DNA of 64,000 bases from JAWPMT01 sp965267435 (GTDB taxonomy: Bacteria; Bacteroidota; Bacteroidia; Cytophagales; Cyclobacteriaceae). Position numbers and translations under genes: made by a program. The notes beneath the pieces were generated by a model. That model did not search any database. It saw nothing but the letters and a program-made list of their open reading frames with translations, and had not been told where the DNA came from. The stretch lies in the NCBI GenBank assembly GCA_965267435.1, contig OZ253960.1:5022001-5086000 (forward strand). The letters are read 5' to 3'. Below, piece by piece: positions 32,760 through 41,096 of the stretch. How positions within the stretch are numbered: position 1 is the first letter of the stretch; each line of letters opens with the position of its first letter.

Positions 32760-33358
32760 TTTTTGGCAATGCGCAAGGCTTCATGGATCTGCCCTTCGAG
32801 CATCCTGTCTTCGGAGAGCTCGGGCAGGTCCATCACATTAAACCATCCCACATCCAGCGTATCGAAAGCTTTTTGTAGTGTGCCCCCAAGCAGCTCGCAC
32901 AGAAAGACCATCTTATAGACGTAGTGCGGTTGCGGGGGATGCGGATGCATTTTCTTGTCCCAGACAGCCAGCAGCCGCTGGACGCCCACCTCCAAACCGG
33001 TTTCTTCCTTCACTTCTTTCTCCACATTTTCAGTAGGTGTCAGTCCAATGTCAGCCCAACCACCGGGGACAGTCCATTTGCTATCCATTCGCTCCTGTAC
33101 CATGAGGAGCTGATCGTTTTCATTTAAGACAATTGCCCGCACATCTACATTCGGAGTTTTGTAGTCGTCGAGCTTACGAAAGAAATTGCTTACGACGCTG
33201 ACCTCCTCCCCGGCATATGCCGCCAACACCTCATCTGTCATCGCTTGCAGCTGCTCGTAGCGGTCGCGGTCGTAATCGCTGTTGGAGTAGAACAGGCCCG
33301 TATCAGCCGCTGCCCTGACGGATTTCAGGTAATTGACGAGCCGGTCTTCAAATTTCAT
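32735..33358 (-). CDS. Nudix hydrolase with N-terminal Nudix_N_2-like domain
   Basis: The 207-residue protein has a helical N-terminal part (FEDRLVNYLKSVRAAADTGL) and a Nudix fold with GGWADIGLTPTENVEKEVKE followed by ETGL. The catalytic EExxE core (KEVKEE) is intact; the usual first Glu of the Nudix box is Leu, as is common in this subgroup. Such proteins hydrolyse nucleoside diphosphate derivatives, often ADP-ribose or NUDT-type caps. The gene overlaps the convergent membrane-protein gene by 25 bp. Confidence 0.85.
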   Translation of the reverse strand: MKFEDRLVNYLKSVRAAADTGLFYSNSDYDRDRYEQLQAMTDEVLAAYAGEEVSVVSNFFRKLDDYKTPNVDVRAIVLNENDQLLMVQERMDSKWTVPGGWADIGLTPTENVEKEVKEETGLEVGVQRLLAVWDKKMHPHPPQPHYVYKMVFLCELLGGTLQKAFDTLDVGWFNVMDLPELSEDRMLEGQIHEALRIAKNQDATAFD

Positions 33359-33365
33359 TCACGTG

Positions 33366-34082
33366 CTATTTCGCTGAAGGAGGGGTAGTAGGCCTTACTT
33401 CTATTTTGCTTGGCAGCGTTTGTTGGGGCAACTCGAGCAGGTTCACAACCATCTGACCGATGTCCTCTTGTTGGATCTTCCAATCATCGCCCGGTCCGGG
33501 TTCGTGATTGTTGAAGTATGTGGCTACCGAACCGGGCATGATGGTCGTCGTTTTGATGCCGTGCTTGCGCAGGTCGAGCATCACCGCCTGCGTAAACCCC
33601 GTCAGTCCAAACTTACTCGCGTTGTAGGCAGAGCCGCCGGCGAAGAAGTTGGTGCCTGCCAGGCTCGAAATTGTGATGAAGTATCCCTTGGACTTTATGA
33701 GCGCATCCATGGCCGCTTTGATGCTGTAAAACACACCCGTCAGATTCGTGTCTATGGTGTCATTCCATTGCTCTGGAGTCAAATCTTCGATGGAAGCAAA
33801 ATGACCGATGCCCGCGTTGGCTACCAGCACATCCAGCTTGCCCCATTTCTTGATGACCTCGTTGACGGCATTCTCTTGTGAAGCCAGGTCCTTCACATCG
33901 GACTGCAGCCCCATCATTTCGCCTTTGTCCGGCAAAGTTTTTAGCGCTCCCATCGCACCATCTACGGATCTACTGGTAATGGCCACACGCATGCCTTGTC
34001 GTAGCATGGCTTCCGCGATACCGTACCCAATGCCTTTGCTGCCGCCCGTGATCAGAGCTACTTTATTCTTCAATCTTTCCAT
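33366..34082 (-). CDS. SDR family oxidoreductase
   Basis: The 238-residue protein has the cofactor loop GGSKGIG at 13-19, NAG at 89-91, Ser140 and the catalytic pair Y153/K157 (YNASK). SDRs of this classical size reduce ketones or oxidise alcohols with NAD(P)H. Basic residues after strand 2 (SRS) suggest NADPH. It lies 7 bp upstream of the Nudix gene on the same strand, so they are probably co-transcribed. Confidence 0.9.
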   Translation of the reverse strand: MERLKNKVALITGGSKGIGYGIAEAMLRQGMRVAITSRSVDGAMGALKTLPDKGEMMGLQSDVKDLASQENAVNEVIKKWGKLDVLVANAGIGHFASIEDLTPEQWNDTIDTNLTGVFYSIKAAMDALIKSKGYFITISSLAGTNFFAGGSAYNASKFGLTGFTQAVMLDLRKHGIKTTTIMPGSVATYFNNHEPGPGDDWKIQQEDIGQMVVNLLELPQQTLPSKIEVRPTTPPSAK

Positions 34083-34229
34083 AGATGATGATCAATTCTT
34101 GGTCTTCGGCAATTTACGTAATGAGCCAATACTATTCCACTAAGACGGTAACCATCAGGCGCATCCATCGATCACCATGGATAATTTATTGACTACCAGG
34201 AGCGTTGAAGGATGTACCCAAATGATACT

Positions 34230-35015
34230 ATGATGCCGTTACCCATTTTTCAATCTGCACTATGCTTTTCATTGCTCATGACTTCCCTGTCTCCCTATCT
34301 GGTCGATGAGGCCGAGCAAAGCATGCATAGCGATGCCCATCTTTTCTTTTCGAAATAGGAAACTACGAATCTGGAGTACCGACTTTTTCTGGAGGACCAG
34401 GCGGCTTCGACCGACCTGGCGGAGATACTCCCTGATACGAACCAATGGACCTTGCAATTTCCGTACGCTTTTCTGGATCCGATGTCCAGATACTATCATT
34501 CGCATCCCGCGTATGACGATTATCCGGTGGTGAACATCTCGCGAAAGGCCGCACAGGACTATTGTACCTGGCGCACGGAACAATACAACAGCGATCGAAA
34601 GCGCAAATACAATCGGGTGATATTTCGATTGCCTACTGCTGACGAATGGAGGGAGATGGCTGCCAAAGAGGAAGGCGCTCCCTTTCCCTGGACAGGGCTA
34701 CATCCCTATGAAATCGACAAGAAGGGGGACACCGTGGCGTTGGCCAATGTAAAGATCTGGAACGATGATACCCAGGAATATCACTATGTATTCGATGGAT
34801 ACATGTATACGGCTCCCGTAGGTCGCTTTGGCTCCAATGACCTGGGTGTCTATGATGTCATTGGCAACGTGGCTGAACTCACGCAGGATGGACTGATAGT
34901 CGGTGGCAGTTGGTTCAACACTCCCGAGGAGTCTTCTATCCAATCCACTCAGGACATGGATCCACCACACCCATGCGTAGGTTTCAGGGTGGTGATGGAG
35001 GTGGTAGAGCGTTGA
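34230..35015 (+). pseudogene. SUMF1/FGE-domain protein interrupted by an in-frame amber codon
   Basis: One reading frame runs from ATG at 34230 (or 34233) through a signal-peptide-like start (MMPLPIFQSALCFSLLMTSL) to a stop at 35013-35015, broken only by TAG at 34356-34358 (codon 43). The residues around it, SK-stop-ETTNLEYRLFLED, match the SUMF1 opening SKYExTNxEYxxFL, so the TAG replaces a tyrosine codon. The rest has VVNISRKAAQDYCTW, GNVAELTQDGLIVGGSW and the GFRVV end of the fold. The two catalytic Cys of true formylglycine-generating enzymes are absent, so it resembles GldJ/GldK-type or other non-catalytic members. If translation restarts downstream, the 187-residue frame from 34452 lacks the first fold element. 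Confidence 0.72.
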
Positions 35016-35027
35016 ACCCAATCAGTA

Positions 35028-37640
35028 TTATTCGTTTCTAAGGTACTTGGTGGGGTTTGATCGCACGACTTGCAGCACGTTTCCCCCCATCGTGACTAGC
35101 GCAAGGGCCGTTGTCAAAGCGATGGCGAGCAAAACGACATACAGTTCAATGTCAACCCTGAATATAAACTGAGCCAGCCATTGGTCGAGACTCCATACCG
35201 CGAATGGGATAGCGACAGCCATACCTATGCCAATAGTGATTGTGAGCTCCCGAAGCATAAAACTGGTCAACTGCCAGGAAGAAGAACCCATTACCTTGCG
35301 GATGCTCACTTCCTTCTGCTTCTCAGAGGACAGGAAGATCACAATGCCAAATAACCCTATACATGAGATGATGATGCTCAGGCTGGTGAATATGCCGAAG
35401 AGCTGGATAAAGCTGGCTTCCGATTCGTACGCTTCCTGATAAGCTTCGTCGACGAAGTGGAAATCGAAAATAGTCTCCGAGCTGATTGCATCCCACGCAT
35501 CACTCAGCTGCTGGATGGTTCGTGATGCCTCCGCAATGCTCATTTTGACAACGAGATTGTCGGGACTGACCCGATAGCCGGCACCATAGACCATGTACGC
35601 CACGGGCTCGATGGGAGACTTCAACGAGCGGTAGTGATGGTCCTCTGCGATGCCTATCACCCGTCGGTCAGTGCCACCTATCTTCACTAGGGACCCCAGT
35701 GCATCCGGTCCTATTAACGCTGCGGCGGTCTGATTGAGGATCACTGACCGTGCCGAGTCCGAGCGAAAAGGAAGACTGAAGTTGCTCCCCTCCATGATGT
35801 CAATCCCGATAGTGGGGAAATAATCCTGGTCCACCCCGACAATATCTATGACGTGATTCTGGTCTTCCGAAGTCTCATCCCAGTAATAGCTCCATGTGTT
35901 GTTCATTTCGCTAGGGAGCGATTCGCTGGAGGAAGCAACAGCTTTCACGCCTTGGGCCTTGGCCATTTCACTCTTGAGGAGATCCAATTGCCTCTGAAGA
36001 TCGCGATCTTCCACTTTGACGTTGACCAGCTGCTCAGGGTCAAAGCCCAGGCTGGCATCTGAGAGCCGCTGAAATTGCTGAAATACAACGATCGTGCAGA
36101 GGATCAGGAAACTCGTCAGTGCAAACTGGAAACCGACCAACCCTAATCGAAGGCCCTTTCTTCCCCTTGTTCGCTCCTGGCCTTTGATCAGCTCAGTGGG
36201 CTTGAGCCTGGCCATGAGGAGCGAGGGGAAAGATGCGGCCAGTAAGCTGGGGATCAGCACCATTCCGCCGATCAGTAGGTATGCTTGCCATGTCGCTAGC
36301 ATGGACATCGGAATTTCCTTGCCGACGAAGTCACAAAACGGCTCCCACAGGAGTACGACAAGAATGGCTGCCGCCGCCAGACCGAAGAAAGTTGTAAGTA
36401 GAAATTCGATTAGGAATTGCTGTACCAATTGGCGACGCGATGCTCCGTTGACATGCCGCACACTGATTTCTTTCAGCCGTTTGCTGATACGCGACGCAGA
36501 GAGGTTGATGAAGTTGACCGTGGCGATTAGCAGCAGAAAGCCCCCAATGACGATGAATATCATCACCTGCTGGCTGTCGCCGTAGTTGGACCTTCGTATG
36601 TCCTGTGAACGTAGGTGGACCTCAGCAAGTGGTTGGAAATTCAGTCCAATCAACGTTTTGAAGCGCTCTCCGAGATTCTTTTCAATAAGGTCAGGTACAG
36701 CTGACTCTAGCATCTGTAGATCTGCGGGCTGCGGGATGTGTGCGTAAGTGTGGAGCCAGTTGAAACCCCAGCTCTTCTCAAATTGCTTGTAAAGGTCCAG
36801 GCCAGTCACCAATGAGCCGATCACCTCAAACGGAAGGTCTGTATTCGCCGGCAAGGATTTCATCACGCCATCGATTCTCACCAGTAGGTCTGTGTTGCTG
36901 TCCAGCACCTTGATTGGTAGCGTCCGACCTGTGGGGTCTACGCCAGTACCAAAGTATTTCTCCGAAACTTCTTCGGTAAGGACCACTGTATTGGGCTCCC
37001 GGAGTGCCATTCCTTGATTTCCATAGAGAAATGGTAGATGGAATATGTCAAATAGGCTGGAGTCGCCCCAATAGAATTGCGCCTCGTAAAACTTCTTGCC
37101 GTCGATATCGACATACACCTCGTCATTGCCAAACCTCGCAAACTCGATCATCTCATCATATTCACTCAAGAAAGCTGGCGCCAAGGGCGTCGGAGTCGGA
37201 CGCCCCAGTTCCCCTGTTACAAGGTCTTGGGTCAGGATGCGATAGACTTGATCGCCTTTTGGATGGAAGTTGTCGTAGCTGCGCTCAAAGGAGACGTAGG
37301 CAAAAATCAGTACCGACGCCGTGAATGCCGAAGCCAGGCCGATCAGGTTGATGGCCGTGAATTGCGAATGCTTGATCAGCGATCGAACGCCGATTTTGAT
37401 ATTGTTGGAGAGTAGCGAATGGTCCATCATGAGTAAAAGGAGTTTTTGAATCGATTTGAGTTTATAGGGGCGTAGGGAGTGGAGCAGGTACTTCCAAAGG
37501 GCCCAACGGCTCCTATTGGATGGATCTGCGTGACTTTGCAGCTCGTACCATTCGTAGAGATCACCAATGGACTCATCCACAAACCGGTCTTTGAGCAAGC
37601 GCTCCAGCAACCATTCGCTCCACCGTGGAGGGGTGATCAC
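35028..37640 (-). CDS. FtsX/MacB-type ABC transporter permease with N-terminal prefix domain
   Basis: The protein has about 870 residues: a short Trp/Arg-rich prefix (PPRWSEWLLERLLKDRFVDE), then two repeats of MacB-like periplasmic domain plus FtsX membrane core. The N-terminal span block INLIGLASAFTASVLIFAYV and YDNFHPKGDQVYRI are typical. The GTG at 37640 overlaps the padR stop (GTGA), so that start is preferred; a GTG at 37664 would add eight residues. Such permeases work with a separate ATPase to export peptides or antibiotics or to sense envelope stress; no ATPase gene is next to it. Confidence 0.82.
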   Translation of the reverse strand: MITPPRWSEWLLERLLKDRFVDESIGDLYEWYELQSHADPSNRSRWALWKYLLHSLRPYKLKSIQKLLLLMMDHSLLSNNIKIGVRSLIKHSQFTAINLIGLASAFTASVLIFAYVSFERSYDNFHPKGDQVYRILTQDLVTGELGRPTPTPLAPAFLSEYDEMIEFARFGNDEVYVDIDGKKFYEAQFYWGDSSLFDIFHLPFLYGNQGMALREPNTVVLTEEVSEKYFGTGVDPTGRTLPIKVLDSNTDLLVRIDGVMKSLPANTDLPFEVIGSLVTGLDLYKQFEKSWGFNWLHTYAHIPQPADLQMLESAVPDLIEKNLGERFKTLIGLNFQPLAEVHLRSQDIRRSNYGDSQQVMIFIVIGGFLLLIATVNFINLSASRISKRLKEISVRHVNGASRRQLVQQFLIEFLLTTFFGLAAAAILVVLLWEPFCDFVGKEIPMSMLATWQAYLLIGGMVLIPSLLAASFPSLLMARLKPTELIKGQERTRGRKGLRLGLVGFQFALTSFLILCTIVVFQQFQRLSDASLGFDPEQLVNVKVEDRDLQRQLDLLKSEMAKAQGVKAVASSSESLPSEMNNTWSYYWDETSEDQNHVIDIVGVDQDYFPTIGIDIMEGSNFSLPFRSDSARSVILNQTAAALIGPDALGSLVKIGGTDRRVIGIAEDHHYRSLKSPIEPVAYMVYGAGYRVSPDNLVVKMSIAEASRTIQQLSDAWDAISSETIFDFHFVDEAYQEAYESEASFIQLFGIFTSLSIIISCIGLFGIVIFLSSEKQKEVSIRKVMGSSSWQLTSFMLRELTITIGIGMAVAIPFAVWSLDQWLAQFIFRVDIELYVVLLAIALTTALALVTMGGNVLQVVRSNPTKYLRNE

Positions 37641-37957
37641 TGGCCCTGGATCAGTAGGTTCCACAATCCGTCTCGTTGCGCCTTGGCCAGTTCGAGTGCC
37701 TCACGTCCTTCTGCCGTGATCTCATAGAGCCGTTTGCTTCGACCACCTCGGGACTTACTTGCCCCACCAACGAAAGACCGGACATAGCCCTTTTCCTCCA
37801 ATCGGTACAGCGCCGTGTGGATGGTACTCACTGTCACAGTTCTGCCAGTTTGCTTTTCGATTTCCTGCATGACGGAGATACCGTAGGCCTCGCCTTTCAG
37901 GATGCCCACCATCAAGAGGATAAGCTCCTCAAATTCGCCGAGATGTGTCCCTTTCAT
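37637..37957 (-). CDS. PadR family transcriptional regulator
   Basis: The frame is open to 38089 but the ATG at 37957 (MKGTHLGEFEELILLMVGIL) starts the PadR winged helix, giving 106 residues. The recognition helix region TVTVSTIHTALYRLEEKGYV is clear. It is the short PadR type with no C-terminal extension. It is translationally coupled to the permease gene. A matching promoter and two direct repeats lie directly upstream, inside the longer open frame, which also argues for the later start. Confidence 0.87.
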   Translation of the reverse strand: MKGTHLGEFEELILLMVGILKGEAYGISVMQEIEKQTGRTVTVSTIHTALYRLEEKGYVRSFVGGASKSRGGRSKRLYEITAEGREALELAKAQRDGLWNLLIQGQ

Positions 37958-37965
37958 ATTTCGTT

Positions 37966-38016
37966 CGTAAATGCCAAACAAATATAGGTGATTAGATACG
38001 TAAATGTCAAACAAAT
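37966..38016 (-). promoter_or_regulatory. Promoter and paired 18-bp direct repeats before the PadR-permease operon
   Basis: On the minus strand TTTG (38008-38011), 21 nt, TATATTTG (37979-37986) is a textbook Bacteroidota promoter. The plus-strand copies CGTAAATGCCAAACAAAT (37966-37983) and CGTAAATGTCAAACAAAT (37999-38016) differ at one base and are 33 bp apart, so each covers one promoter element on the same face of the helix. Confidence 0.75.
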
Positions 38017-38108
38017 GGTTTCTGTTGGAGTGAAATTGGGTGCCTGCAGTATCTGATGATGACCCGGCTACCGGCCGGTCTGTTGCCATGATGTTGCTAT
38101 TGGAAATC

Positions 38109-38165
38109 GTTCAAGGTTCCCGGTTTCAGGTTCCATGTCAAACTTGGAACGTTGAACTCTGAACA
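38109..38165. repeat. Intergenic inverted repeat of GTTCAA/GTTCC words
   Basis: GTTCAAGGTTCC is mirrored by GGAACGTTGAAC (11 of 12), with further TTCCA/TGGAA pairing inside. It lies just after the stop of the dehydrogenase gene (38171). Confidence 0.6.
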
Positions 38166-38170
38166 CGAAA

Positions 38171-41092
38171 CTACTTCAATGCCTCCCACATCACCTCCAC
38201 CGGATGCCTGGCGATGCGACCTGTGCCATCCTTGATTTGGTGACGGCAGCTGGTGCCGGGAGCTACAATGATTGTATCCTCGGACTGGTCCCGTACAGCG
38301 GGAAATAGCACCAATTCTCCAATTTGCATGGATAGATCGAAGTGCTCTTTTTCATAGCCAAAGGATCCCGCCATTCCGCAGCAGCCGGATGGGATCATCT
38401 GCACCTCGTGGCCTCCGGGGAAGGAGAGCAGTTTCTTCAGGGGAGTGAGAGCGGACATTGCTTTCTGATGGCAGTGTCCGTGGACCTTCATCTTTCGAGT
38501 AGTCGTATCGAACTGATCTTTGGCGATGTGATTTTTGGCCATCTCCTGTGCCAAAAACTCCTCTATCGTGAAGACATGTTCTGCCAGGTCTTTGGCTCTT
38601 CTCTGTACCTCCCCTCGCAAAAGGGACGTGTACTCGTCCCTGAAGGTGAGGATTGCGGAGGGTTCCAATCCTATGAGGGGTACGTTCTCGTCGATGATAG
38701 GTGCGAACAAATTCACATTGCGCTCCGCGATAGTCGTGGCCTGCTTGAGTAATCCCTTTGAGAGGTAAGTCCGTCCGCTCTCCGCATGGTCAATCAATTC
38801 CACCCTGTAACCAAGGGCGTCCAGCAAGCGGATCGCTGTTTTGCCAATCTCCGCGTCGTTGTAGTTGGTGAATTCATCGCAGAAGAAGTACACCTTGTTA
38901 TCGACCGCCTTGGGCTTGAATTTCTTCCTGTACCACTTTACGACCGTTTCACTGGCCACCTCAGGCATGCTGCGACCCCTGGCAAATCCCGTAATCGCCT
39001 TCGCGAGGGTTCCCGTCACCGGGTTGCTGTATACCAGGTTGTAGCCCCAGGGTAGTGCGCTCGCGAGCTTCATCCCCCGAGTGAAGTTGGCGATCAGCTT
39101 CGTTCTAAAGGGGATGCCGTGTGTCCGGTAGTACTGGTGTTGCCACTCTGCCTTGAGCTTGGTCATGTCCACATTGGACGGACATTCGGATTTGCAACCC
39201 TTGCATGACAGGCACAGGTCCATCACCTCTTTGATGTCCTCGCTATCGAAAGGATTCTCCTTTTCTGATCGAGTCAGTACTTCGCGCAATATGTTCGCCC
39301 TGGCACGTGTCGTTTCCTGTTCATTGCGAGTAGCCATGTAGCTGGGGCACATGGTGCCGCCTGATAGCTCTGACTTTCGACAGTCCCCGGAGCCATTGCA
39401 TAGCTCCGCTGTGCGCAGGTATCCCTGGTTTTCAGAGAAGTCAAACATTGTGTCGAAGTCCCGTGTCTGCTGGCCTTTCTCGAAGCGCAGGGACGTGTCC
39501 ATTGGAGGTGTATCGACGATCTTTCCTGGGTTGAAAATTCCGTCAGGGTCCCAGGTTTTCTTCACCTGCTTCAGGAGTGCGTAGTTGTGATCACCCAGCA
39601 TGGTCGGGATGAATTCACCCCGCAGGCGCCCATCCCCATGTTCTCCTGAGAGCGACCCATTGTACTTCTTCACGAGTCGGGCGATCTCCTCGGCAATCTT
39701 GCGGAATAGCTCTACACCTTTTTCCGTTTTAAGGTCCAGGATCGGCCGGAGGTGCAGCTCACCAGAGCCGGCGTGGGCGTAGTGCACAGAATAAAGGCCA
39801 TAGCCCTCCAGTATCTTGTTGAACTCCGCAATGTAGGCCGGTAAGTCTTTCACGTCTACGGCGGTATCTTCAATGACCGGTGCTGGTTTAGCATCCCCAG
39901 GCACATTGGACAACAGTCCCAACCCTGCCTTCCTAAGGTTCCAAACTTTCTTTACATCGTCGGCACCCTGGATGATTGGAAAGGCGTAGCCAAGATCAGC
40001 TTTTTTCAATGCTTTAACCAGGTCATCCGCAGCCTTATCCACTTCCTCCTCCGATTCACGGATCAATTCGACGACAAGAATCGCCATGGGTTTTCCCTCG
40101 AGGAAAAATCTGTTTTCACGGTACAGGATACTTCTCTCCGTGGCCTCGAGGATGTAGTGATCCATCAGCTCGCATGCACTGGGTTCGTACTCCAGTGCCA
40201 CCAGGTTGGCGCGAAGCGACTGATCGATGCTTTTGCAATGGATCGCGACGAGCCGCTTATGTTCTGCTGGTAGTGGCGTGAGTTTGACTTTGGCAGCCGT
40301 GATGAATGCCAGTGTGCCTTCACTCCCAGCGATCAGCGAGCAAAAGTTAAAGGGTGTGCCTTGATCGTCAAACGGGGTATGGCGCAATAGCATGTCCAAA
40401 GCGTAGCCAGTATTGCGACGAGGAATGTCCGCCTTGGGATATCCCTCTTGTATGGCCACCTGATTCTTGGCATCGATGAGCATCTCGCGAGCATCGAAGT
40501 AGATCTGATTATGCAATTCGCTGACCGTGCCCATGCCATTGCAGTGGGCCAGAAAAGCACTCTGGTCCATTGCGCCAAACCATGCTCTGGAGCCGTCCGC
40601 CAGTACCGTCTCTACTTCCAGGAGGTGTTCTCGCGTACTGCCATAGACGACAGAATTTGACCCGCAGCTGTTGTTGCCAATCATACCTCCGATCATCGCC
40701 CGATTGGCCGTGGACGTCTCGGGCGCGAAGAATAGCCCGTGTTTCTTCAGGTGATAATTGAGGTCGTCCCGCACGATGCCAGGTTGCACCCACGCCCATC
40801 TCTCTTTTTCGTTGACCTCGATGATTTGATTGAAGTGCTTCGAGATGTCCACCACTATACCACTGCCCACTACCTGACCCGCGAGGGATGTACCCGCCGT
40901 CCTGGGAATGAGAGCCGTTTTGTTTTCCCTGGCATAATTGACCAGTGAGATGATGTCATCGATGGTCTTTGGTAGGGCCACTGCCTGAGGCAACTCGCGA
41001 TAGGCGGATGCATCGGTGGCGTACAACTTGCGGATCGCCGAGCCTACCTTAAACTCGCCTTCCATTTGCGGAGGTGAGGTGCTCAATGACAC
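38171..41092 (-). CDS. Fused FAD-linked / iron-sulfur 2-hydroxyacid dehydrogenase (YdiJ/GlcD-GlpC type)
   Basis: The 973-residue protein joins an FAD-binding PCMH/oxidase half (RTAGTSLAGQVVGSGIVVD near 60-78, GGMIGNNSCGSNSVVYGSTR near 130-150, GEHGDGRLRGEF near 480-490) to a ferredoxin part with Cys clusters (CLSCKGCKSECP near 640) and a CCG domain (GHCHQKAM, IPSGCCGMAGSFG). This is the layout of D-2-hydroxyglutarate or D-lactate type dehydrogenases that feed electrons to the quinone pool. The start is GTG at 41092; ATG at 41065 would remove nine residues. It begins 4 bp after the branching-enzyme stop. Confidence 0.87.
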   Translation of the reverse strand: MSLSTSPPQMEGEFKVGSAIRKLYATDASAYRELPQAVALPKTIDDIISLVNYARENKTALIPRTAGTSLAGQVVGSGIVVDISKHFNQIIEVNEKERWAWVQPGIVRDDLNYHLKKHGLFFAPETSTANRAMIGGMIGNNSCGSNSVVYGSTREHLLEVETVLADGSRAWFGAMDQSAFLAHCNGMGTVSELHNQIYFDAREMLIDAKNQVAIQEGYPKADIPRRNTGYALDMLLRHTPFDDQGTPFNFCSLIAGSEGTLAFITAAKVKLTPLPAEHKRLVAIHCKSIDQSLRANLVALEYEPSACELMDHYILEATERSILYRENRFFLEGKPMAILVVELIRESEEEVDKAADDLVKALKKADLGYAFPIIQGADDVKKVWNLRKAGLGLLSNVPGDAKPAPVIEDTAVDVKDLPAYIAEFNKILEGYGLYSVHYAHAGSGELHLRPILDLKTEKGVELFRKIAEEIARLVKKYNGSLSGEHGDGRLRGEFIPTMLGDHNYALLKQVKKTWDPDGIFNPGKIVDTPPMDTSLRFEKGQQTRDFDTMFDFSENQGYLRTAELCNGSGDCRKSELSGGTMCPSYMATRNEQETTRARANILREVLTRSEKENPFDSEDIKEVMDLCLSCKGCKSECPSNVDMTKLKAEWQHQYYRTHGIPFRTKLIANFTRGMKLASALPWGYNLVYSNPVTGTLAKAITGFARGRSMPEVASETVVKWYRKKFKPKAVDNKVYFFCDEFTNYNDAEIGKTAIRLLDALGYRVELIDHAESGRTYLSKGLLKQATTIAERNVNLFAPIIDENVPLIGLEPSAILTFRDEYTSLLRGEVQRRAKDLAEHVFTIEEFLAQEMAKNHIAKDQFDTTTRKMKVHGHCHQKAMSALTPLKKLLSFPGGHEVQMIPSGCCGMAGSFGYEKEHFDLSMQIGELVLFPAVRDQSEDTIIVAPGTSCRHQIKDGTGRIARHPVEVMWEALK

Positions 41093-41096
41093 AGAA

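Noticed and set aside
34230..35015. Active formylglycine-generating enzyme for the sulfatase
   Set aside because: Neither catalytic Cys is present and the frame is interrupted by TAG.
36094..36585. 163-residue plus-strand open frame inside the permease gene
   Set aside because: Shadow of the permease on the other strand; Arg/Ser-rich with no domain.
37958..38089. Longer N-terminus of the second PadR
   Set aside because: The segment contains the promoter and operator repeats and does not belong to the winged-helix fold.
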